DNA from: a virus
DNA length: 28,924 nucleotides
Direction: 5' to 3' (one strand)
Virus record (IMG/VR): IMGVR_UViG_3300035034_003813
Location: 1 to 28,924 of that record
The translations under genes and the position numbers were made by a program. This document shows positions 1-5,482 of this stretch, one piece after another (position 1 is the first letter of the stretch; the number at the start of each line of letters is the position of its first letter). Below the pieces are notes generated by a model. That model was not told the origin of the DNA. It ran no database searches and was given only the letters and a program-made list of their open reading frames with translations.

Positions 1-11
1 GGAAAAGAAAA

Positions 12-356
12 ATGAAATCCAAATTATTTGATACTAAAATCCAATCTAAAAATATTACAGAATCCTCAATTGTTAAAAAACTCCAAGAGTTTCTTTATGA
101 GAAAAAAAATAGTTCCAAGTTTGATTTCTCTGTCTCTATTTGTTCAAGCTCCTTTTTTATTGAATTACATGAAATAAAAAATCAGGGATGGAAAATCCTT
201 GTTTTCGATTCAAATGATGATTTTGAAGAACAGATTGAAAAAAATTATGAACAGGACCTATATAGCTATGAAACTGCTGTTATTTTTCAAGTCAGACACA
301 ATATATCGGAAACAGTTGCTAATTTAACTAAGTTGCTTCTTTTAATGGATGAATAA
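12..356 (+). CDS. Hypothetical protein, 114 aa
   Basis: I do not recognise this small soluble-looking protein. It has a basic, polar N-terminal third, a central hydrophobic beta-like stretch (SVSICSSSFFIELHEI), an acidic middle (DSNDDFEEQIEKNYEQD) and a C-terminal amphipathic helix ending LLLLMDE. There is no transmembrane segment or metal motif. The ATG is preceded by a purine-rich GGAAAAG about 5 bases upstream. It lies just ahead of the deazaguanine locus and is probably co-transcribed from a promoter outside the window. The stop is followed by a tiny ORF and then queD. The ORF and ribosome site make a real gene likely; its function is unknown. Confidence 0.7.
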   Translation: MKSKLFDTKIQSKNITESSIVKKLQEFLYEKKNSSKFDFSVSICSSSFFIELHEIKNQGWKILVFDSNDDFEEQIEKNYEQDLYSYETAVIFQVRHNISETVANLTKLLLLMDE

Positions 357-360
357 GGTA

Positions 361-405
361 ATGGAACAAATGACAGAAGTTTGCAAAAATGAATGGTTAA
401 AATAA
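361..405 (+). CDS. Possible 14-codon leader peptide upstream of queD
   Basis: An ATG four bases after the preceding stop, with an AAGG-like element just upstream, opens a 14-residue frame (MEQMTEVCKNEWLK) that stops a few bases before the queD ribosome-binding site AAGGAG. The spacing would allow translational coupling. At this length a chance ORF is quite possible, so this is a weak call. Confidence 0.2.
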   Translation: MEQMTEVCKNEWLK

Positions 406-415
406 GGAGAATAAA

Positions 416-775
416 ATGCTCAAAACCCAAGTTACAAAAATTTTCAAATTCGAAGCTGGTCATCAATTAGAAAACAGTTTCACGAAAGAATGTGAATCCC
501 CACACGGACATAGTTATAAAGTGGAAGTAACTTTTGAAGGAAGGGTCTATACTGACACAGGAATGGTGATTGATTTTGGAGAACTGAAACAAATTGTAAA
601 ACCTATTATTGATGAATATGATCATAAATTTTTTACCAAAGAAAATTATGGCAAAAATCCCACAGCCGAAAATATGGCAAGTGATATTTTCTGGAAAATT
701 AGAGAAAAAACATTAATGATAAAACAAGTGAAACTATGGGAAACAGATACAAGTTATGTTATAGTTAGGTGTTAA
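416..775 (+). CDS. queD: 6-carboxy-5,6,7,8-tetrahydropterin synthase (QueD)
   Basis: QueD converts 7,8-dihydroneopterin triphosphate to 6-carboxytetrahydropterin, the second step of 7-deazaguanine synthesis. At 119 aa it has the family's usual length. The zinc histidines are seen in FEAGH (His16) and PHGH (His30, His32), with the catalytic Cys26 four residues before His30. The MVIDFGELK strand-helix follows, then the Asp69-His70 dyad, PTAENMA and a C-terminal LWET substrate-binding Glu. The start has a good AAGGAG site. Its role is set by the neighbours: queE, folE and dpdA follow on the same strand, so it most likely feeds DNA modification rather than host tRNA queuosine. The stop is followed directly by a perfect 10-bp hairpin. 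Confidence 0.95.
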   Translation: MLKTQVTKIFKFEAGHQLENSFTKECESPHGHSYKVEVTFEGRVYTDTGMVIDFGELKQIVKPIIDEYDHKFFTKENYGKNPTAENMASDIFWKIREKTLMIKQVKLWETDTSYVIVRC

Positions 776-949
776 AGTTTAGGATAGGTTTTGGGTTACT
801 ATCCTAAAAGGGGTACTCCAAGGTCGGATATGCTCCCGGCGTCCTTTAAGGATTCCTCCCCTGTAGTCTTCTAAAGCTGTCATTGCTACTAAAAGGAATT
901 CATCCGGGACACTTATTTGACTTATTTAATTTTTAAAAGGCTTTTTTAA
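776..949 (+). ncRNA. GC-richer, structured intergenic region between queD and queE (candidate RNA element)
   Basis: A perfect 10-bp hairpin (TTTAGGATAG at 778-787 with CTATCCTAAA at 799-808, 11-base loop) sits at the queD stop. A possible branched structure follows: AGGGG (809-813) pairs with CCCCT (858-862) around TCGG/CCGG (824-827 with 836-839) and TCC/GGA (842-844 with 850-852). A second small hairpin (AGC...GCT) lies further on. The stretch 809-862 is clearly richer in G and C than its surroundings. No T-run follows the first hairpin, so it is not an ordinary terminator. It does not match the preQ1-I or preQ1-II consensus as I know them. A 14-codon ORF (MLPASFKDSSPVVF) lies inside. It could be a cis-regulatory RNA, a processing site or a decayed insert. 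The hairpin is seen; the function is not known. Confidence 0.35.
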
Positions 950-1600
950 ATGAAAATTACAGAAATATTTGAATCAATTCACGGGGAAGTAAATGGTCAT
1001 CACCAAGGAAGAATCTGCACATTTATAAGAACCTCTGGATGTAATTTGAGGTGTTATTATTGTGATACTCCCGGAACACAAAATCCTATTGGAGAAAATA
1101 CTACTTTTGATTCTATTTTGGATAAAATTAAATACTATAACAATCAATACCTTTGTATAACAGGAGGAGAACCTTTACTTAATAAATCACAAATGGTAGA
1201 TTTATTATCATTACTTCATTTCCAAAATTATAAAATTTCAGTAGAAACAAATGGAACTATAGATATTACTCCTTTTTACCGATATGTAGAAAGTTTTGTT
1301 GTTGATTACAAAGTGGGAGTGGATAACTATAAACCCTTTTTAAAAAATTATATAAATTTACGAAACACTGATGTTATAAAATTTGTAGTGGGTTCTGAAA
1401 AGGACATAATAGAAATTGTAAACAATTTTTCTTTTTTAGAACACCAATATAAAAATAAAACACAAAAACCTGTTATCTCTTTTTCTCCTATTATATCTGA
1501 AACCTTCACACCAAAAATATTATTTACTGGCCTAAAGAATAACGGAATCCATAACGTATTGATATCTGTTCAAATACATAAGTATATAGGATTTAATTGA
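950..1600 (+). CDS. queE: 7-carboxy-7-deazaguanine synthase, radical SAM (QueE)
   Basis: QueE is a radical-SAM enzyme that contracts 6-carboxytetrahydropterin to 7-carboxy-7-deazaguanine. The N-terminus reads EIFESIHGE, then SGCNLRCYYCDT with the 4Fe-4S cysteines Cys31, Cys35 and Cys38 in CxxxCxxC form, and the SAM-binding GGEP motif at residues 72-75. At 216 aa it is a normal compact QueE. The ATG follows an AAAAGG site. Its C-terminus (LISVQIHKYIGFN) is encoded a second time about 124 bases downstream, beyond an HNH-like remnant, so the 3' end has been rebuilt by an insertion or recombination event. With queD and folE it completes the route to CDG. Confidence 0.95.
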   Translation: MKITEIFESIHGEVNGHHQGRICTFIRTSGCNLRCYYCDTPGTQNPIGENTTFDSILDKIKYYNNQYLCITGGEPLLNKSQMVDLLSLLHFQNYKISVETNGTIDITPFYRYVESFVVDYKVGVDNYKPFLKNYINLRNTDVIKFVVGSEKDIIEIVNNFSFLEHQYKNKTQKPVISFSPIISETFTPKILFTGLKNNGIHNVLISVQIHKYIGFN

Positions 1601-1602
1601 AC

Positions 1603-1686
1603 ATGGAAAAATTAACCCAAACAAGATTAAAAGAAATTTTACACTATAATTCAAAAATAGGTACAAACCAAATCGCAACTATTTGA
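1603..1686 (+). pseudogene. Remnant of an HNH-type homing endonuclease N-terminus
   Basis: A 27-codon frame begins 3 bases after the queE stop and reads MEKLTQTRLKEILHYNSKIG before ending early. From family knowledge, LTQ-RLKE-LHY-P-TG is the usual opening of phage HNH/AP2-type free-standing endonucleases. Here the frame stops exactly where the conserved tryptophan-containing strand and the HNH core should follow, so only the opening remains. The displaced duplicate of the queE end directly after it fits an insertion followed by deletion of most of the endonuclease. The peptide is too short to prove ancestry. Confidence 0.45.
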
Positions 1687-1724
1687 TTTCCTTTAAGATA
1701 CATAAATATGTAGGATTTCATTAA
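1683..1724 (+). repeat. Displaced duplicate of the queE 3' end
   Basis: Read in frame from 1683, this segment encodes LISFKIHKYVGFH followed by TAA, which matches the true QueE C-terminus LISVQIHKYIGFN at 9 of 13 residues. At DNA level, 1698-1718 and 1574-1594 agree at 19 of 21 positions, and one of the two differences is synonymous. It has no start codon and is not expected to be translated. It marks either the original queE end pushed downstream by an insertion, or a crossover with a related queE. Confidence 0.75.
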
Positions 1725-1731
1725 AAAGTAC

Positions 1732-1760
1732 TTGACATTTTAATAAGAATTGATTATGAT
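1732..1760 (+). promoter_or_regulatory. Sigma70-like promoter for the lysine-tailed DNA-binding protein and folE
   Basis: A perfect -35 box TTGACA (1732-1737) is separated by exactly 17 bases from a -10 box TATGAT (1755-1760). Transcription would begin near 1767, leaving a leader of about 70 bases before the ATG at 1836. This is the best consensus promoter in the window. Confidence 0.8.
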
Positions 1761-1773
1761 TTATCATTATCTA

Positions 1774-1809
1774 ATTATTATCAAAACGGTAATAATTTTA
1801 ATTTTTTTT
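1774..1809 (+). promoter_or_regulatory. Leader hairpin with U-run (possible attenuator or operator)
   Basis: In the leader of the transcript, ATTATTATC (1774-1782) can pair with GGTAATAAT (1788-1796) around a 5-base loop, with one G-U pair, followed by a T-rich run (TTTTAATTTTTTTT). The layout is that of an intrinsic terminator placed before the gene, although the stem is AT-rich and weak. It could also be a protein operator overlapping the initial transcribed region. Confidence 0.35.
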
Positions 1810-1835
1810 AAATTAATTTTTTAAGGAGACAGAAC

Positions 1836-2486
1836 ATGTCAGAAGAAAAGAACATCACAGAAGAATCCATCAAAGTAGCCATTAAAGATTTTAATGCCCA
1901 TTTTAAATCAAAGGAAAAAGAAGAGATTTCCATTGAAGGAATTGAAGGCGTTGAAGCTCAGATTCAGGTATTTCTTGTGCCTGTTTTGGAAGAAATTGAA
2001 AACGGTACTGCTGCTGAACTTCCGGAAAAAGTAATTGAACTTTATAATCAGATAGCAGAAGACGAAGAAGAACCTGAAGAACCTAAAAAGAAAAAGAAAG
2101 AACCCAAAGAAAAGAAACCCAGAAAAGAAATTGAAAAAGATGCTTACGGTGTATCCATGAACAGTGGAGCACACAAACTCAATCTGATGCTGGAAAAAGG
2201 AGCTTCAATTGCTGATATGATTGATGGAGTAGGTACTACTCGCAGTAGAGTTCAATCACACATGGCTTCTTTGAAAACCAAGGGTTTCTTTATTAATAAT
2301 ATTGATGGGGTTTTTACTGTTATGTCTGAAGAACCCCCGGAAAGACTTAAAAAAGAAAAAGTTGACGGTGCCAAAGAAGGAGAAAAAACTGAAAAGAAAA
2401 AAGCTCCTGCTAAAAAATCATCTTCCAAAAAATCATCTTCCAAAAAATCATCTTCCAAAAAATCATCTTCCAAAAAAGGAAAATAA
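1836..2486 (+). CDS. Putative winged-helix DNA-binding protein with a histone-like Lys/Ser tail
   Basis: This 216-aa protein has an acidic helical N-terminus (about 1-80), a charged linker rich in EEPEEPKKKKKEPKEKK, then a compact domain at about 103-165 (AYGVSMNSGAHKLNLMLEKG, ASIADMIDGV, SRVQSHMASLKTKGFF, FTVMSEE) with the helix-turn-helix plus beta-wing pattern of small phage DNA-binding domains. The C-terminus is a lysine/serine tail with KKSSS repeated four times, like histone H1 or bacterial H1-like tails. It has its own consensus promoter and a strong AAGGAG site, so it may be abundant. Nucleoid-type DNA binding or regulation is inferred; the family was not identified by name. The folE start follows 4 bases after its stop. 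Confidence 0.65.
   Translation: MSEEKNITEESIKVAIKDFNAHFKSKEKEEISIEGIEGVEAQIQVFLVPVLEEIENGTAAELPEKVIELYNQIAEDEEEPEEPKKKKKEPKEKKPRKEIEKDAYGVSMNSGAHKLNLMLEKGASIADMIDGVGTTRSRVQSHMASLKTKGFFINNIDGVFTVMSEEPPERLKKEKVDGAKEGEKTEKKKAPAKKSSSKKSSSKKSSSKKSSSKKGK
2412..2471. repeat. 15-bp tandem repeat, four exact copies, encoding KKSSS
   Basis: The unit AAAAAATCATCTTCC occurs four times in perfect register and is followed by a partial fifth A-tract. It codes for the Lys/Ser tail. Exact nucleotide identity among copies points to recent expansion by slippage, so copy number may vary between relatives. Confidence 0.9.
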
Positions 2487-2490
2487 AACT

Positions 2491-3063
2491 GTGACGGAAA
2501 TTCAAAAAGATTTCCATCACATTATATCTGAGGGATTGGGGCTCGATATGTCGGACCCCAATCTCAAAGACACTCCTAAGAGATTGGAAAAAATGTATAA
2601 AGATTTTGTCAAAAATACTGACAAACCTTTTAAAGGACTTACTGTTTTTCCAAACAGTGATGGATATGATCAAATAATTCTATTGGATACCATTCATTTC
2701 ACTTCTATATGTTCTCATCATTTTATACCTTTTGCTGGTAAAGCCTGGTTTGCTTATATTCCGGATGAATTATTATTAGGGGCCTCTAAACCGGCAAGAG
2801 TGATAGAACATTATGCAGCAAGACCTCAACTACAAGAAAACCTTTGTCAACAGGTTGTTAAATTTATTAGCAAACAACTTAAACCATTAGGAATTATGCT
2901 TGTAATGAGAGCAATACACGGTTGTATGTCTTGTCGTGGAATTTATCAATATCACGGAGCCGGAATGATGACTTCTTCTATTACCGGTATTTTCAAAGAA
3001 AACAAAGCACCTCATGATGAAGTTATGGATTTGATAAAAATGTCAATAATGATGGAAAAATGA
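2491..3063 (+). CDS. folE: GTP cyclohydrolase I (FolE)
   Basis: FolE turns GTP into 7,8-dihydroneopterin triphosphate, the entry step for both folate and 7-deazaguanines. The zinc-site motif SICSHHFIPF (Cys74, His76, His77) and the second ligand motif HGCMSCRG (Cys144) are intact, along with IEHYAARPQLQE. I place the start at the GTG at 2491, ten bases after AAGGA and 4 bases after the preceding stop. This gives 190 aa and keeps the N-terminal TEIQ helix. The frame stays open upstream to a TTG at 2302, but that part overlaps the previous gene out of frame and encodes only its repeat shadow. The stop overlaps the next ATG, so translation is coupled to the QueD-like gene. Confidence 0.93.
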   Translation: MTEIQKDFHHIISEGLGLDMSDPNLKDTPKRLEKMYKDFVKNTDKPFKGLTVFPNSDGYDQIILLDTIHFTSICSHHFIPFAGKAWFAYIPDELLLGASKPARVIEHYAARPQLQENLCQQVVKFISKQLKPLGIMLVMRAIHGCMSCRGIYQYHGAGMMTSSITGIFKENKAPHDEVMDLIKMSIMMEK

Positions 3064-3398
3064 AAACAATGAATATAATTATTAATACTCGATTTTCAGC
3101 TATTCATTTTTGGCCTGATTGTCCTATAAAGGAAGTTGCTTATCTTAGAAATCCTCATAGACATGAATTTCATGTTCAAGTAAAAGCTCCAGTAAAACAT
3201 GGTGATAGGGATATTGAATTTATCCAATTAAAAAACAAGATTCAACTGTGGATTTCTAAGAATTGGGATAAACAAAATCTTGAAAACAAATCCTGTGAAA
3301 ATATGTGTTCTCTATTACTGTTTGTTTTTCCTGAATTATCTTATGTTCGGGTTTTGGAAGACGGAGAAAATGGCGCAGAAATAGAGAAACCTAAATAA
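3060..3398 (+). CDS. Divergent QueD/PTPS-fold protein, second copy in the cluster
   Basis: This 112-aa protein follows the QueD plan: FSAIH (His16) and PHRHEFH (His33, His35) reproduce the three zinc histidines, DIEFIQLKN matches the IDFGELK element, KSCENM stands where PTAENM normally is, and the C-terminal strand reads VRVLEDGENGAEI, keeping the substrate-type Glu. The Asp-His catalytic dyad is not visible, and the only nearby Cys (Cys21) is 12 residues before the first His of HxH instead of 4. It is therefore unlikely to be a plain duplicate of QueD. It may act on another pterin or deazaguanine intermediate, or be structural. It overlaps the folE stop by ATGA. Confidence 0.7.
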   Translation: MKTMNIIINTRFSAIHFWPDCPIKEVAYLRNPHRHEFHVQVKAPVKHGDRDIEFIQLKNKIQLWISKNWDKQNLENKSCENMCSLLLFVFPELSYVRVLEDGENGAEIEKPK

Positions 3399-3407
3399 GG
3401 AGATAAA

Positions 3408-3752
3408 ATGCCATTAACAATAATTCCAGATTGGGATCCTACAAAACAAGCTTTGAATTTAAGAAATCAGTATGACCCTATTCTACAATATAACGCAAAA
3501 ATTATTTGTGATAAATGTGGGACAAGACATTTTCCAGATGAAGACACCTTTATTGTAATTTATGGAAATATTACAATAAATTTTGGCAGAGGTGTAGTAG
3601 GAAATAATTTCAGGCAAGACGACGAGTTAGATGGGGCTGCAATATTTTGTAGAAGTAAAAAATGTATTGAATCCTTCACAAAATCTTTATTGCTACCTTC
3701 AGAAGATGAATATGAAGACGAAGACGTTGAAGATCCTTATAAAGATATATGA
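3408..3752 (+). CDS. Hypothetical zinc-ribbon-like protein, 114 aa
   Basis: The family is not recognised. Two cysteine pairs, CDKCG near residue 34 and CRSKKC near residue 81, could bind one zinc as a ribbon, with a beta-rich stretch (TFIVIYGNITINFG) between them. The C-terminus is strongly acidic (SEDEYEDEDVEDPYKD), a common feature of proteins that contact basic partners or mimic nucleic acid. It has a good AAGGAG site and lies inside the modification locus, just upstream of the tRNA-like gene. Confidence 0.7.
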   Translation: MPLTIIPDWDPTKQALNLRNQYDPILQYNAKIICDKCGTRHFPDEDTFIVIYGNITINFGRGVVGNNFRQDDELDGAAIFCRSKKCIESFTKSLLLPSEDEYEDEDVEDPYKDI

Positions 3753-3782
3753 GAAATTGTACTGAAATTGGATAAATTTTAA

Positions 3783-3888
3783 GCGGGAGTAGATGTAAAT
3801 TGGTAGACACTCTGGCCGGTGAAATATAGTAACCGGAGGGACAGATAAAAAGAGTCTGTTGCGGGTTCGAGTCCCGTCTCCCGTACCA
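3783..3888 (+). tRNA. Class II tRNA-like gene (Leu-like) with an abnormal anticodon arm
   Basis: The 7-bp acceptor GCGGGAG (3783-3789) pairs with CTCCCGT (3878-3884), followed by discriminator A and an encoded CCA (3886-3888). The T arm is GCGGG/TTCGAGT/CCCGT. The D arm AAATTGGTAGACAC is Leu-like, and a long variable arm ACAGA/TCTGT (3841-3859) marks class II. The anticodon region is too long (about 30 bases, not 17). Either TCTGG/CCGGA closes a 17-base loop or CCGGT/ACCGG closes an 11-base loop, so no anticodon can be read. Total length is 106 rather than about 87 nt. It may be degenerate, carry a small insertion, or be a tRNA mimic. The following gene starts 11 bases later. Confidence 0.7.
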
Positions 3889-3898
3889 AAGGATTATC

Positions 3899-4330
3899 AT
3901 GATTAAAAATTATGTGTTCACGGGACAAGAAGCAGAAGGACCTCAAAAAGGTATTCTAACTCTTTTTATTCCTAAAAACGCAATAAACAGAACATCTTTT
4001 TTTGAGTTTGCTAAAAAATACAATATAACCAGATTGTATTTTGGAGCTGGGAATGATCGAGGAATTAATCCTGATTTAATTGGACATCTTAAATGGATTC
4101 CTAAGCATTTTACTATTTTTTTAGAAATTTTAAAAGGAGATGATTTAAAATTAATCCCTCCCTCTTTTTTAAAAAGAACCAATATTATTTATGTTATTCA
4201 AGATTATTTAGAAGTTAATCCTTCTGTTTTTAAGATTGAAAGTAAAAAAGAAGTTAATTGGTACGAACTACAAAAACCCTTTACAAACTCACTTGACTCA
4301 AAACTATATGAATGGGACCAGGACTTATGA
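3899..4330 (+). CDS. Hypothetical protein in the modification operon, 143 aa
   Basis: I do not recognise this protein. It is rich in aromatic and basic residues. An N-terminal beta-type segment (KGILTLFIPKNAI) is followed by RLYFGAGNDRGINPDLI and by HFTIFLEILKG. The C-terminus (EVNWYELQKPF, YEWDQDL) looks like an exposed tail. No metal site or signal peptide is visible. Its stop overlaps the start of the glycosyltransferase gene (ATGA), which itself lies 7 bases before dpdA, so the three are probably translated together. A role linked to base modification is inferred only from this coupling. Confidence 0.75.
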   Translation: MIKNYVFTGQEAEGPQKGILTLFIPKNAINRTSFFEFAKKYNITRLYFGAGNDRGINPDLIGHLKWIPKHFTIFLEILKGDDLKLIPPSFLKRTNIIYVIQDYLEVNPSVFKIESKKEVNWYELQKPFTNSLDSKLYEWDQDL

Positions 4331-5475
4331 GAAAATTATTTTATCTTCCTTTAGAATCGTACAAAGAAAGGTATACTTGCCAATTATCAGCCCCTGAAAC
4401 AGGATGGTTAGAAAGAAATTGGATGAAAGAAGGTGTAAATTATACCAGAGTAGAAGGAGACAGCAACTTAGCTTCTTCTCTTATTACTGATGGTGTTGTT
4501 CTTGATTCAACAAATAGAGGAATGTGGTGTTGTTCTCAAATTAAAAACCTATTAAGTCATTTGAAGGCAGGCCATATCACCTCAGACGATGTTATTTATT
4601 TTGATGATTTTTGGACTCCAGGGTTTTCTGCTTTGCCATATGCGTTTCACTTAACAGGTATTCAACCAAGAATGTACGCCATGCTACATGCCCAAAGTAT
4701 TGACAAATTTGATTTCACATATGATATGCGCCATTGGATGAGACATTTTGAAAAAGGTACTGCTAAATGTTTAAGTGGAATTTTTGTTACTTCAACTTGT
4801 CTTCGTGATCTTTGTCTTTATCATAATGTTGGTCATCCTGGTAATGTTTTCTTAACTGGTTTGCCTTATAATAGTGAAGAAGTAGAATCCCATTTCCCTA
4901 AACACGTACCTCTTAAAGCAGATAATCAAGTAATTTATTCAAGCAGATGGGACAAAGAAAAAGATCCTGGATTTTTTATGGATGTTATAGAGAGATGCAT
5001 CCAATTGAAAATAGATGTGAATTTCCTTATTACTACTTCTTCAGAAAAATTAAGAAGTAATGACTCTGCCCTTCTTGAAAGATTACAAAATTTAATCAAT
5101 AAATATCCTTATGTAGTTAAATTAAGAGAAAATTGTTCTAAGGAAGAATATTATACCAATTTATTAGAATCTAAGATACAAATGAATACCGCAGATCAAG
5201 ATTTTGTAAGTTGGACTCTTTTAGAAGCCACCACTTGTGGATGTAGACCTTTATATCCTAATTTTTTAAGTTTCCCAGAAGCATTGAACTATAACTATGA
5301 TTACATGTATGAAAAGAATGATGTGACAAGTGCGGTTTTAGCCTTAAAAAAGGCATTAAGTGCTGCTATATCAGATTATTCACACATTTACAAACCATTT
5401 GATAATTCTTGGAAAAGAATGCTCAGTATTATGCAAGGTGATTTTAAATACTATGTAGATAACCCTTTATTTTAG
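4327..5475 (+). CDS. GT-B (GT4-like) glycosyltransferase adjacent to dpdA
   Basis: This 382-aa protein has a GT-B layout. The N-terminal half has LFYLPLESYKERYTCQLS and VIYFDDFWTPG. The C-terminal donor-binding half has VIYSSRWDKEKDPGFFMDVI (about 202-221), YYTNLLESKIQMNTADQDF and the signature LLEATTCGCRPLYPNFLSFPE (about 298-318). From memory, RW..-KDP..FF and LEA..CGC.PL.P..L..PE are also the pattern of the GTDC1/QTMAN queuosine mannosyltransferases. The start is set at 4327 (ATGA overlap with a GGAC site just upstream); an in-frame ATG at 4312 has no better site. Placement directly before dpdA suggests it decorates the deazaguanine base, its nucleoside or the DNA; the substrate is not established. 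Other GT4 enzymes remain possible. Confidence 0.75.
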   Translation: MRKLFYLPLESYKERYTCQLSAPETGWLERNWMKEGVNYTRVEGDSNLASSLITDGVVLDSTNRGMWCCSQIKNLLSHLKAGHITSDDVIYFDDFWTPGFSALPYAFHLTGIQPRMYAMLHAQSIDKFDFTYDMRHWMRHFEKGTAKCLSGIFVTSTCLRDLCLYHNVGHPGNVFLTGLPYNSEEVESHFPKHVPLKADNQVIYSSRWDKEKDPGFFMDVIERCIQLKIDVNFLITTSSEKLRSNDSALLERLQNLINKYPYVVKLRENCSKEEYYTNLLESKIQMNTADQDFVSWTLLEATTCGCRPLYPNFLSFPEALNYNYDYMYEKNDVTSAVLALKKALSAAISDYSHIYKPFDNSWKRMLSIMQGDFKYYVDNPLF

Positions 5476-5482
5476 GATTAAA

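Noticed and set aside
776-949. preQ1 riboswitch
   Set aside because: Considered because of the pathway, but the loop and tail do not match the class I or II consensus that I know.
2302-2490. N-terminal extension of FolE from a TTG
   Set aside because: It overlaps the Lys/Ser-tail gene out of frame and encodes only repeat shadow; the GTG at 2491 has a proper site.
3676-3900. 74-aa - strand ORF containing GRRDSNPQ
   Set aside because: It is the antisense of the tRNA-like gene; this peptide is a familiar artefact of translating a tRNA on the wrong strand.
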